Shown here: in pieces, positions 10,605 through 18,614 of the stretch
How the letters are laid out: every line of letters starts with the position of its first letter
Numbering within the stretch: the stretch's first letter is position 1
From: UBA10649 sp963749905
GTDB taxonomy: Bacteria; Actinomycetota; Actinomycetes; S36-B12
Direction: 5' to 3'
DNA: 64,000 bases
Assembly (NCBI GenBank): GCA_963749905.1
Contig: CAVVOF010000004.1
Location: 930,001 to 994,000 of the forward strand
The notes under the pieces: model-generated
What the model was told of the DNA's origin: nothing
Seen by the model: the letters and a program-made list of their open reading frames with translations, nothing else
The model's database searches: none
Translations under genes and position numbers: made by a program

Positions 10605-11315
10605 ATGACCGAGACAGCAGTCACCGCGATGCCGAGGATCGGCGATCCGGCTCCGGCGTTCACCGCCGTGACCACGCAGGGCGAGATCACCTTCCCCGCG
10701 GACTACGAGGGGAGCTGGGTGATCCTGTTCAGCCACCCGGCGGACTTCACCCCGGTGTGCACCACGGAGTTCATGACCTTCGCCTCGATGGAGCAGGAGT
10801 TCCTCGATCTCAACACCAAGCTGGTCGGCCTGTCCGTCGACGGCCTGTACAGCCACATCGCGTGGCTGCGGACCATCAAGGACAAGATCGAGTTCAACGG
10901 CATGAAGGACGTCGAGGTGACGTTCCCGCTCATCGAGGACATCACGATGGACGTGGCGACCCTCTACGGGATGATCATGCCGGGCGAGGACTCGACCAAG
11001 GCCGTCCGCGCCGTGTTCGTCATCGATCCCGCCGGCGTCATCCGCGCGATCATCTACTACCCGCTGAGCCTGGGCCGCAACTTCGACGAGCTCAAGCGCG
11101 TCATCGTCGCCCTCCAGACCGCCGATGCCCTCTCCGTCGCCACCCCCGCCGACTGGCGTCCCGGCAAGCCGGTCATCGTCCCGCCGGCAGGGTCGTGCGG
11201 CACGGCCAAGGACCGGATGGACGGCAAGGAGGACGGCGTGACCTGCGTCGACTGGTTCTTCTGCACGAAGGACGTCAGCGAGGAGCAGGTCTTCGCGGCC
11301 ATCGGCGCCAAGTAG
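10605..11315 (+). CDS. Peroxiredoxin (Prx6/archaeal-type, with C-terminal domain)
   Basis: This 236-residue thiol peroxidase has peroxidatic Cys52 in 'FTPVCTTEF', preceded by 'SHPADF', the Prx6-group signature. The AhpC/TSA core is followed by a ~60-residue C-terminal domain with extra Cys ('GSCGTAKDRM', 'GVTCVDWFFC'). This resembles thermophile/archaeal Prx6-type enzymes that can form C-terminal disulfides. AGGAGA lies before ATG 10605. It reduces H2O2 or organic peroxides and completes a local peroxide-defence set with katG and the two Fur regulators. Confidence 0.93.
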   Translation: MTETAVTAMPRIGDPAPAFTAVTTQGEITFPADYEGSWVILFSHPADFTPVCTTEFMTFASMEQEFLDLNTKLVGLSVDGLYSHIAWLRTIKDKIEFNGMKDVEVTFPLIEDITMDVATLYGMIMPGEDSTKAVRAVFVIDPAGVIRAIIYYPLSLGRNFDELKRVIVALQTADALSVATPADWRPGKPVIVPPAGSCGTAKDRMDGKEDGVTCVDWFFCTKDVSEEQVFAAIGAK

Positions 11316-11331
11316 CACCTGTGCCGTGATC

Positions 11332-11365
11332 GAGGGCCCGTTCCGCACCCGCGGGACGGGCCCTC
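11332..11365. terminator. Convergent hairpin terminator
   Basis: GAGGGCCCGT (11332-11341) pairs with ACGGGCCCTC (11356-11365) around a 14-nt loop. It lies between the peroxiredoxin stop and the holB stop, which it overlaps. Confidence 0.65.
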
Positions 11366-12569
11366 AGCGCACGGGCTGGGCCAGCCGGATCCACGGGTCC
11401 TTGAGCTCGACCATCAGCGACTCGAGGGCCAGCTGTGGGGTCACGCTCGCGTGGATCTGCTGACGGCAGTAGGCGATCGCGGTCAACCGACGGCCGGTGT
11501 CATTGGCCGTTCCGCGTGCCGCAAGCTGGGCGATCTGCGGGCGCATCTCCTCGTTGATCAACTCGACCGTGCCGTCGAACTGCACGACGAGGACATCGCG
11601 GTACAGGCCCATCAGGTCGAGCAGTGCGCGATCGACCTGATCCCGGACCATGCGCGTGCGCCGCGTCTTCTGCCGCTTGCCGAGCTCCTTCGTCGCCGAG
11701 TCCATCATTCGTTTCAGGCGCGCCTGGGTGATCCCGGAGGCGCCGTCGCCGTACTCGGTCAGCAGGTTGGCGTTCTCGCCCTCGTCGAGCGGATCCGTGA
11801 TCGCCCGGGCGTCCTCGGTCGCCGCCGCCAGCAGGTTCTCGGCGGCCGCGAAGCAGGACGGGACGTCGTGCAGGTTGGCCGGGATGCGCAGCACCTCCTG
11901 GCGACGGGTCCGCGAGTGCTCGTCACGCGCCAGGGCGCGAGCCCGGCCGATGTGTCCCTGCGAGGCGCGAGCGGCGAAGGCCGCCATCGACGCGTCGACT
12001 CCATAGGCCTCGGTCAGCAGGGCGGCGACGTCCTGCGTCGACGGCGTGCGCAGCGGCACATGGCGCGTGCGCGAGACGATCGTCGGCAGCACGTCCTCCA
12101 CGCTCGGGGCACACAGCACCCAGACAGTGTGCGGGGGCGGCTCCTCGAGGGACTTCAGCAGCACGTTGACCGCGTGGTCGGTCAGTCGGTCCGCGTCCTC
12201 CAGCACGATGATGTGCCACGGGCCGAGGATCGGCGACATCGACGACCGGATGACCAGGTCGCGCGCCTCCTCCGTCTTATAGCTCAGCCCCTCGGCCACG
12301 ATCACGTCGACGTCCGGATGCGCACCCGACGGGACCAGCCGACAGGCCTCGCACACGCCGCAGCCCTGCTCGGGGCAGGTGAGCGCCGCGGCGAAGCTGG
12401 TGGCTGCGGTGGAGCGGCCCGATCCCGGGGGGCCGGTGACGAGCCAGGCGTGGGTCATGCCCGGGCCGTGCTCGCCGCGCAGCACGAGCTCGGCGTCGGA
12501 GACGGCGTGGCTCAGTTCCTTGACGACGAGGTCCTGGCCCACCAGCCGGTCCCAGATCGGCGCGGTCAC
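11364..12569 (-). CDS. holB: DNA polymerase III subunit delta'
   Basis: This 401-residue clamp-loader subunit has a P-loop at ~46-53 ('GPPGSGRS'), a four-Cys zinc module at 65-76 ('CPEQGCGVCEAC'), and the 'LLKSLEEPPPHTVWVL' and 'IVSRTRHVPL' (SRC-type) segments of the AAA+ family. The start is GTG 12569, whose GTGA overlaps the tmk stop by 4 bp; a longer frame reading back through tmk is spurious. It acts with DnaX (57.8-59.7 kb) to load the sliding clamp. It is the last gene of topA-tmk-holB. Confidence 0.95.
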   Translation of the reverse strand: MTAPIWDRLVGQDLVVKELSHAVSDAELVLRGEHGPGMTHAWLVTGPPGSGRSTAATSFAAALTCPEQGCGVCEACRLVPSGAHPDVDVIVAEGLSYKTEEARDLVIRSSMSPILGPWHIIVLEDADRLTDHAVNVLLKSLEEPPPHTVWVLCAPSVEDVLPTIVSRTRHVPLRTPSTQDVAALLTEAYGVDASMAAFAARASQGHIGRARALARDEHSRTRRQEVLRIPANLHDVPSCFAAAENLLAAATEDARAITDPLDEGENANLLTEYGDGASGITQARLKRMMDSATKELGKRQKTRRTRMVRDQVDRALLDLMGLYRDVLVVQFDGTVELINEEMRPQIAQLAARGTANDTGRRLTAIAYCRQQIHASVTPQLALESLMVELKDPWIRLAQPVR

Positions 12570-13201
12570 GACCGGTCCAGCAGCGTCAGCACCCGATCCA
12601 GGATGGCACCCGCAATGACATCGCGGTCGTCGGCCGCGTCGAGGACGAGATATCGCGCCGGGTCCGCGGCGGCGAGGTCCAGGAAGCCCTGGCGCACCGC
12701 CTGGTGGTACGCCAGCGGCTCCGACTCGAGCCGGTCGCGCTCGGCGAATCGCGCCAGTCCCACGGCGGGATCGACGTCGAGGAGGACGGTCAAGTCGGGC
12801 AGCAGGTCGCGCGTCGCCCACAGGCTGAGGTCGCGAACCCGCTGCACCCCGAGGTCGCGTCCGACCCCCTGGTACGCGACGGAGGAATCGAGGTAGCGAT
12901 CGCACACGACCACGTCGCCGCGGTCCAGTGCCGGACGGACCACGCGGGCCACGTGCTCGCCGCGGGCCGCTGCGAAGAGCAGTGCCTCCGCGCGCGAGTC
13001 CAAGCCCTCGAACTCGGGACTGAGCAGCACGTGGCGGATCGCCTCACTGGCCGGCGTGCCGCCGGGCTCCCGTGTCCGGATCACGGGGACTCCCCGTTGC
13101 CCGAGTGCCTGCGCGAGCAGCGCCTCCTGCGTCGACTTGCCGGCACCCTCGCCACCCTCGAACACGATGAACAGCCCGGGTGGGCCAGCGGCGGCACTCA
13201 C
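12566..13201 (-). CDS. tmk: Thymidylate kinase
   Basis: This 211-residue kinase phosphorylates dTMP to dTDP. The P-loop 'FEGGEGAGKST' lies at residues ~14-24, the DR(Y) motif is in 'VVCDRYLDSSVAYQG', and the LID region is Arg-rich ('FAERDRLESE'). The GTG start at 13201 overlaps the topA stop as GTGA, and its own stop overlaps the holB start the same way, so all three genes are probably translationally coupled. Pairing with holB is widespread in bacteria. Confidence 0.95.
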   Translation of the reverse strand: MSAAAGPPGLFIVFEGGEGAGKSTQEALLAQALGQRGVPVIRTREPGGTPASEAIRHVLLSPEFEGLDSRAEALLFAAARGEHVARVVRPALDRGDVVVCDRYLDSSVAYQGVGRDLGVQRVRDLSLWATRDLLPDLTVLLDVDPAVGLARFAERDRLESEPLAYHQAVRQGFLDLAAADPARYLVLDAADDRDVIAGAILDRVLTLLDRS

Positions 13202-15939
13202 GAGCGGGCAGCGGCCGTCTTCTCGGCAGCCGTGGCCGGGGCCTTCTTCGCGGTCGCCTTCTTGGCGGTGGTCTTCTTGGCGGTGGTCTTCTTCGCCGTC
13301 GTCTTCTTGGCGGCCTTCTTGGCGCCGCGCTTCACCACGCGAGTCGTCGTCGCCTTCGGCTCCAGCGCGTCGAGGGCCTCCTTCGCCCGCCGCTCCGACA
13401 GCAGGTCGCTGGCGCGCTCGATCGAGATTGTCTCCGGGTCGTCCGCCGTGCGCAGCGAGGCGTTGCTCGTGCCGTCCGTCACGTACAGGCCGAAGCGTCC
13501 GTCCTTGATGACGATGGGCAGCCCGGTGGTGGGGTCGTTGCCGAGCTCGCGCAGGGGCGGCTTCGCCTGGCCGCGACCACGTCGCTGCTTCGGCTGCGCG
13601 AACAGGGCGAGTGCCTGCTCGATGTCGACCGTGAAGATCTCCTCCTCGCTCGCGAGTGACCGAGAGTCCGTGCCCTTCGTCAGGTACGGGCCGTAGCGGC
13701 CGTTGTGCGCGAGGATCTCGACGTCGTCCGCGGGGTCGGTGCCGACGACGCGCGGCAGGCTCAGCAGGCGCAGGGCGTCGTCGAGGGTCACCGTGGACGG
13801 GGTCATGGTCGACAGCAGCGACGCGGTGCGTGGCTTGGCCGACTTCGGGGAACCCTCGGGCAGCACCTCGCTGACGTACGGGCCGTAGCGACCCGACTTG
13901 GCGACGATGGCCAGGCCGGTGTCGGGGTCCTGACCGAGATCGCGGTCGCCGGACGGCTCGAGCAACAGCTCCTCCGCCTTCGCAGCAGTGAGCTCGTCCG
14001 GGGCGAGGCCGATGGGGATGTTGGCCCGCTCGTCGCCCCGTTCGACGTAGGCCCCGTAGCGGCCCACCCGCAGGGTCGCGTCGGTGCCGGGGATCGGAAA
14101 GGTGGCGAGTGCACGGGCGTCGATGGAACCGAGGTCCTCCGTGAGTGGCTTGACGCCGGGGAACTCGCCGCCGCCCGGGCTGGTGCCACCGCGCCAGAAC
14201 GTGTCCAGCTGGGCGATCTTGTCGGTCTTGCCCACGGAGATGAGGTCGAGGATGTCCTCCATGTTCGCGGTGAACTTGTAGTCGATGAGTTCGGTGAAGT
14301 GCTCCTCGAGCAGCCGGATCACCGCGAAGGCGGTGAAGGACGGGACGAGCGCCGAGCCCTTCTTCCACACGTAGCCGCGGTCGATGATCGTGGACATGAT
14401 CGACGCGTAGGTGGAGGGTCGGCCGATGCCCAGCTCCTCGAGCGCCTTGACCAGCGACGCCTCGGTGTAGCGGGCCGGCGGGCTGGTGCTGTGGCCCTCG
14501 GCCTCGAGCGTCTTCGCCTGAGCCGCGTCGCCCTCGCCGAGGCGGGGCAGCTCGCGCTCGCGGTCGGCGTCGTCGGTCTCCTCGGGCACGTCCTTGAGCG
14601 CGGCGAGGAAGCCGGCGAACACCACGACCGTGCCGGTCGCCGTGAACTCCGCGTCGGTCCCCGTCGGCGTGACGGCGCCGAGCTTGACGGTGGTCGTCGC
14701 CACCTGGGCGTTCGTCATCTGCGACGCGACCGTGCGCCGCCAGATCAGGTCGTAGAGCGCGAACTGGTCGGGGTTGAGCTCGCGGGACAGCTCGCCCGGC
14801 GTGCGGAACACGTCGCCCGCCGGCCGGATGGCCTCGTGGGCCTCCTGCGCGTTCTTCACCTTGCTCTTGTAGACCCGGGGAGCGTCGGGGACGAACTCCG
14901 AGCCGAAGAGCTCGCGGGCCTGGGACCGGGCGGCCGAGATGGCCTGCTCGGACAGGTGCACCGAGTCGGTGCGCATATAGGTGATGAAGCCGTTCTCGTA
15001 CAGGGACTGCGCGATGCGCATGGTCCGCTGGCTGCCCCAGCGCAGTCGGTTGGACGCCTCCTGCTGGAGGGTGGACGTGATGAACGGCGGCTTGGGCTGG
15101 CGCTGCCCGGGCTTCTCGACGACGGACCGGATGGTGAAGCCGGCGGCTGCGAGGTCCCGTGCGAGCTCGGTGGCCCGGGCCTCGTCGAGGATGACGACGG
15201 CGTCCTTCTTCAACTGGCCCTGGCGATCGAAGTCGCTGCCGGCAGCCACGCGGACCGCGTCGACGCTGGTCAGTCGGGCGTCGAACGAGCCGCCACCCGC
15301 GGCGAACTGGCCGGTGATGTCCCAGTAGCCGGCGGCGCGGAAGGCGATGCGCTCGCGCTCACGGTCGACGACGAGGCGGACGGCCACCGACTGGACGCGG
15401 CCGGCGGAGCGGGCCTCGCGACCCAGCTTCATCCACAGCACCTGCGAGACGGGGAATCCGTAGAGCCGGTCGACGATGCGGCGGGTCTCCTGCGCTTCGA
15501 CCAGGCGCATGTCGAGATCACGCGGGTTCTGCACGGCCTCGCGGATCGCGTCGGGGGTGATCTCGTTGAACACCATCCGCTGGACGGGCACCTTGGGACG
15601 CAGTACCTCGAGCAGGTGCCATGAGATGGCCTCGCCCTCGCGGTCCTCGTCCGTTGCGAGGAGGAGGGCGTCGGCGTCCTTGAGGGCCTTCTTCAGGTCG
15701 GCGATGGTCTTCTTCTTGGAGTCGTGCACCACGTAGTAGGGCTCGAAGGCGCCGTCGACGTCGACCGCGTACTTGGCCCAGGGCTGCTTGCGGACCGACT
15801 CGGGCAGCTCGGAGGCCTTCGACGCGAGGTCGCGAACATGGCCGACGGAGGCCATGACGGTGTAGTCAGGCCCGAGATAGCCGGCGATCTTCTTCGCCTT
15901 GGCAGGCGACTCGACGATCACCAGAGTGGTGTCGGCCAC
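13198..15939 (-). CDS. topA: DNA topoisomerase I (type IA)
   Basis: This 913-residue enzyme relaxes negative supercoils. The TOPRIM acidic motif 'TDEDREGE' lies at ~96-103 and catalytic Tyr321 sits in 'FITYMRTDS'. The C-terminal region carries several actinobacterial topo repeats ('GRYGAYVERGD', 'GRYGPYVSEV', 'GRFGLYVTDG') instead of zinc fingers. It ends in a ~40-residue Lys/Ala/Thr tail for non-specific DNA binding. The GTG start at 15939 follows a strong GGAAGGAG. It leads the topA-tmk-holB operon. Confidence 0.98.
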   Translation of the reverse strand: MADTTLVIVESPAKAKKIAGYLGPDYTVMASVGHVRDLASKASELPESVRKQPWAKYAVDVDGAFEPYYVVHDSKKKTIADLKKALKDADALLLATDEDREGEAISWHLLEVLRPKVPVQRMVFNEITPDAIREAVQNPRDLDMRLVEAQETRRIVDRLYGFPVSQVLWMKLGREARSAGRVQSVAVRLVVDRERERIAFRAAGYWDITGQFAAGGGSFDARLTSVDAVRVAAGSDFDRQGQLKKDAVVILDEARATELARDLAAAGFTIRSVVEKPGQRQPKPPFITSTLQQEASNRLRWGSQRTMRIAQSLYENGFITYMRTDSVHLSEQAISAARSQARELFGSEFVPDAPRVYKSKVKNAQEAHEAIRPAGDVFRTPGELSRELNPDQFALYDLIWRRTVASQMTNAQVATTTVKLGAVTPTGTDAEFTATGTVVVFAGFLAALKDVPEETDDADRERELPRLGEGDAAQAKTLEAEGHSTSPPARYTEASLVKALEELGIGRPSTYASIMSTIIDRGYVWKKGSALVPSFTAFAVIRLLEEHFTELIDYKFTANMEDILDLISVGKTDKIAQLDTFWRGGTSPGGGEFPGVKPLTEDLGSIDARALATFPIPGTDATLRVGRYGAYVERGDERANIPIGLAPDELTAAKAEELLLEPSGDRDLGQDPDTGLAIVAKSGRYGPYVSEVLPEGSPKSAKPRTASLLSTMTPSTVTLDDALRLLSLPRVVGTDPADDVEILAHNGRYGPYLTKGTDSRSLASEEEIFTVDIEQALALFAQPKQRRGRGQAKPPLRELGNDPTTGLPIVIKDGRFGLYVTDGTSNASLRTADDPETISIERASDLLSERRAKEALDALEPKATTTRVVKRGAKKAAKKTTAKKTTAKKTTAKKATAKKAPATAAEKTAAARS
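13241..13322 (-). repeat. 15-bp tandem repeat encoding the TopA Lys-rich tail
   Basis: About five copies of a 15-bp unit (plus-strand form near GTCTTCTTGGCGGTG) encode the pentapeptide TAKKT/TAKKA. Copy number in such tails varies between strains, and the repeat could mislead assembly. Confidence 0.75.
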
Positions 15940-16035
15940 GCGACTCCTTCCTTTCGGGACCGGAGTCTGACGGTACGACCCGGCTTCCTGTCAACTTCCA
16001 CGAGGGGCACCCCTCCCGCACGACCCCCCGTCGGT

Positions 16036-16085
16036 CTTGAGGTTGGTGGTCGCAAAACGTCCGTTTTGCGACCACCAACCTCAAG
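16036..16085. repeat. Perfect 24-bp inverted repeat with 2-nt loop
   Basis: Arms 16036-16059 (starting CTTGAGGTTGGTGG) and 16062-16085 are perfectly complementary, separated only by TC. It lies upstream of topA and beyond a separate terminator of hppA, so it is not simply the hppA terminator. It contains CAAAACG/CGTTTTG at the tip and no U-tract follows. Confidence 0.85.
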
Positions 16086-16100
16086 GAAGACGGGGAAGGG

Positions 16101-16144
16101 AAGGGGCCGGGCCACCGTGTCGACCACGGTGAACCCGGCCCCTT
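16101..16144 (-). terminator. hppA terminator hairpin
   Basis: AAGGGGCCGGG (16101-16111) pairs with CCCGGCCCCTT (16134-16144), and an inner stem CACCGTG/CACGGTG closes on a 5-nt loop. It begins 13 bp after the hppA stop. Confidence 0.7.
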
Positions 16145-16157
16145 GTGGACCTTCCGG

Positions 16158-18452
16158 CTACGCCTCGGCGCCGACGGCGATCGGGCGTCGCTTGGAGATG
16201 ATCACCGCGACCACCACGATCGCGACCGCGGCCAAGGCGATCGCCCACCGCAGGAGGGTGTTCTCCGACTCGCCGATGCTGAGGGCCACCACGGCGGGGG
16301 CGATCAGCAGGGCGACCAGGTTCATCACCTTGATCAGCGGGTTGATGGCCGGGCCGGCGGTGTCCTTGAACGGGTCGCCGACGGTGTCGCCGATGACGGT
16401 CGCCGCGTGCGGCTCGGAGCCCTTGCCGCCGAAGTTGCCGTCCTCGACGTACTTCTTGGCGTTGTCCCACGCCCCGCCCGAGTTGGACAGGAAGACCGCC
16501 ATGAGCACGCCCGTCGCGATGGTCCCGGCCAGGTAGGCGCCGAGGGCGCCGACACCGAGCCCGAAGCCCACGGCGATCGGCGTCAGGACTGCGAGCAGCC
16601 CAGGCGTGATGAGCTCGCGCAGCGAGTCCTTCGTCACGATGTCGACGACCTTGCCGTACTCCGGCTTCTCGGTGCCCTCCATGATCCCCGGGTGCTCGCG
16701 GAACTGGCGACGCACCTCGAAGATGACGGCGCCAGCAGCGCGGGAGACCGCGTTGATGGCCAGGCCGGAGAACAGGAACACGACCGCCGCGCCGATGATC
16801 AGGCCGACGAGGTTCGACGGATTCGCGACGTCGAGGACGCCGATGTACTGCAGCGTCTCCTGGACGTTCTTGACCAGATCCGTGCCGCCCGCCTGGGCGG
16901 TGGCCGCGATGATCGTGTCGCGGAAGGCGCCGAAGAGCGCGGTCGCGGCGAGCACCGCCGTCGCAATCGCGATGCCCTTCGTGATGGCCTTCGTCGAGTT
17001 GCCGACCGCGTCGAGGCGGGTGAGCACCGCAGCGCCCTCGCCCTCGACGTCGCCGGACATCTCCGCGATGCCCTGCGCGTTGTCCGAGACCGGGCCGAAG
17101 GTGTCCATCGAGACGATGACGCCGACCGTGGTGAGCAGGCCGGTGCCGGCGAGCGCGATGGCGAACAGCGACAGGACGACGGAGCCGCCGCCGAGCAGGA
17201 ACGCCGCGTAGACGGCCGCGCCGATCAGCAGCGCCGAGTAGACCGCCGACTCCAGGCCGATCGAGATGCCAGCCAGGATGACGGTGGCCGGACCGGTGAG
17301 CGAGCTCTTGGCGACGTCGTCGACCGGACGACGGTTCGTCTCGGTGAAGTACGCCGTCAGCTGCTGGATCACTGCGGCGAGGATGATGCCGATGAGCACG
17401 GCACCGATCGCGAAGAAGCGCGGGTTGAAGGTGTCGATCTCGACGCCCAGGCCGAGGTCCTCCACGACCACGCCGGTGAAGTCGACCATCTTGGCCGGCA
17501 GCAGCCAGAACGTGGCGATTGCCACCAACACCGCCGATATCGCGGCGGAGATGAAGAATCCGCGGTTGATCGCCGACATCCCGGACCGGTCGGTCGCGCG
17601 CGGGGACACGGCGAAGATGCCAATGACGGCGGTGACCACGCCGATCGCCGGGACGACCAGCGGGTAGACCAGGCCGATCTCGCCGAAGGCAGCCTTGCCC
17701 AGGATCAGGGCGGCGACCAGCGTGACCGCGTAGGACTCGAACAGGTCCGCCGCCATGCCGGCGCAGTCACCGACGTTGTCGCCGACGTTGTCCGCGATGG
17801 TGGCCGCGTTGCGCGGGTCGTCCTCGGGGATGCCCTGCTCGACCTTGCCGACGAGGTCGGCGCCGACGTCGGCGGCCTTGGTGAAGATGCCGCCGCCGAC
17901 TCGCATGAACATGGCGAGCAGCGCGGCTCCGAAGCCGAAGCCCTCGAGGACCTTCGGGGCTTCGCCCTTGTAGACGAGCACGACGAGCGCCGCACCGAAC
18001 AGGCCGAGGCCGACGGTGAACATGCCCGCCACGCCGCCGGTGCGGAAGGCGATCTTCATCGCCTGCTGCTCGCTGCCGTCCCGAGCCGCGGCTGCCACGC
18101 GGACGTTGCCGCGCACGGCCAGCCACATGCCGGTGTACCCGGTGACTCCGGAGAAGACCGCACCCACCAGGAAGAAGATGCTGCGCCCGATGCGCTCGCT
18201 CGTGGTCTCCGCTGGGAGGAGGAACAGCACGAAGAAGACGATGGTCGCGAAGACGGCGAGCGTCTTGAACTGCCGGTTCAGGTACGCCGCTGCCCCCTCC
18301 TGAACGGCTCCTGCGATCTCCTTCATGCGCGCCGTGCCCTCGCTGGCCGCGAGTACCTCGCGGGACAGGATGGCGGCGACGCCCAGGGCCGCGAGCGCGA
18401 TGACAGCAACGACGACGACGATCGTCATGTTGCTGCCGCTCAACTCGATCAT
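16158..18452 (-). CDS. hppA: Membrane H+-translocating pyrophosphatase (K+-insensitive)
   Basis: This 764-residue integral membrane pump couples PPi hydrolysis to proton export and is rich in membrane helices. Substrate motifs seen are 'DVGADLVGKVEQGIPEDDPR', 'DNVGDNVGDCAGMAADLFES' and, near the C-terminus, 'GDTVGDPFKDTAGPAINP'. The segment 'NSTKAITKG' has Lys and Thr at the positions that in K+-dependent enzymes are Ala, which marks the K+-insensitive, proton-pumping subclass. GAGGAGA precedes ATG 18452. It is monocistronic with its own terminator. Confidence 0.96.
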   Translation of the reverse strand: MIELSGSNMTIVVVVAVIALAALGVAAILSREVLAASEGTARMKEIAGAVQEGAAAYLNRQFKTLAVFATIVFFVLFLLPAETTSERIGRSIFFLVGAVFSGVTGYTGMWLAVRGNVRVAAAARDGSEQQAMKIAFRTGGVAGMFTVGLGLFGAALVVLVYKGEAPKVLEGFGFGAALLAMFMRVGGGIFTKAADVGADLVGKVEQGIPEDDPRNAATIADNVGDNVGDCAGMAADLFESYAVTLVAALILGKAAFGEIGLVYPLVVPAIGVVTAVIGIFAVSPRATDRSGMSAINRGFFISAAISAVLVAIATFWLLPAKMVDFTGVVVEDLGLGVEIDTFNPRFFAIGAVLIGIILAAVIQQLTAYFTETNRRPVDDVAKSSLTGPATVILAGISIGLESAVYSALLIGAAVYAAFLLGGGSVVLSLFAIALAGTGLLTTVGVIVSMDTFGPVSDNAQGIAEMSGDVEGEGAAVLTRLDAVGNSTKAITKGIAIATAVLAATALFGAFRDTIIAATAQAGGTDLVKNVQETLQYIGVLDVANPSNLVGLIIGAAVVFLFSGLAINAVSRAAGAVIFEVRRQFREHPGIMEGTEKPEYGKVVDIVTKDSLRELITPGLLAVLTPIAVGFGLGVGALGAYLAGTIATGVLMAVFLSNSGGAWDNAKKYVEDGNFGGKGSEPHAATVIGDTVGDPFKDTAGPAINPLIKVMNLVALLIAPAVVALSIGESENTLLRWAIALAAVAIVVVAVIISKRRPIAVGAEA

Positions 18453-18528
18453 GGGTCTCCTCGGGGTGTTCCCGGCAGGGAGCGTTCCCCGCCGGCTAGT
18501 TCAGGACATGCGGCGGGAGGCACGCCTC

Positions 18529-18545
18529 CTCCGCGATTCGCGGAG
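18529..18545. promoter_or_regulatory. 17-bp palindrome upstream of hppA
   Basis: CTCCGCGA-T-TCGCGGAG is a perfect 8-1-8 inverted repeat about 77 bp upstream of the hppA start. It could be an operator or a terminator of the upstream P-type ATPase, whose stop codon at 18615 lies 70 bp away on the same strand. Confidence 0.35.
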
Positions 18546-18614
18546 TCTACGCAGGACGGTGATGTGACTCACGGTGGCCCGGAATGTGGAAGCCCTTACA
18601 TCTGGTGACCTTCG

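Noticed and set aside
13241..13322. Tandem repeat as a mobile or CRISPR-like element
   Set aside because: It encodes the in-frame Lys-rich tail of TopA and has no spacers.
16143..18608. 821-codon plus-strand open frame opposite hppA
   Set aside because: It mirrors hppA codons, has no start context or domain, and is explained by G+C bias.
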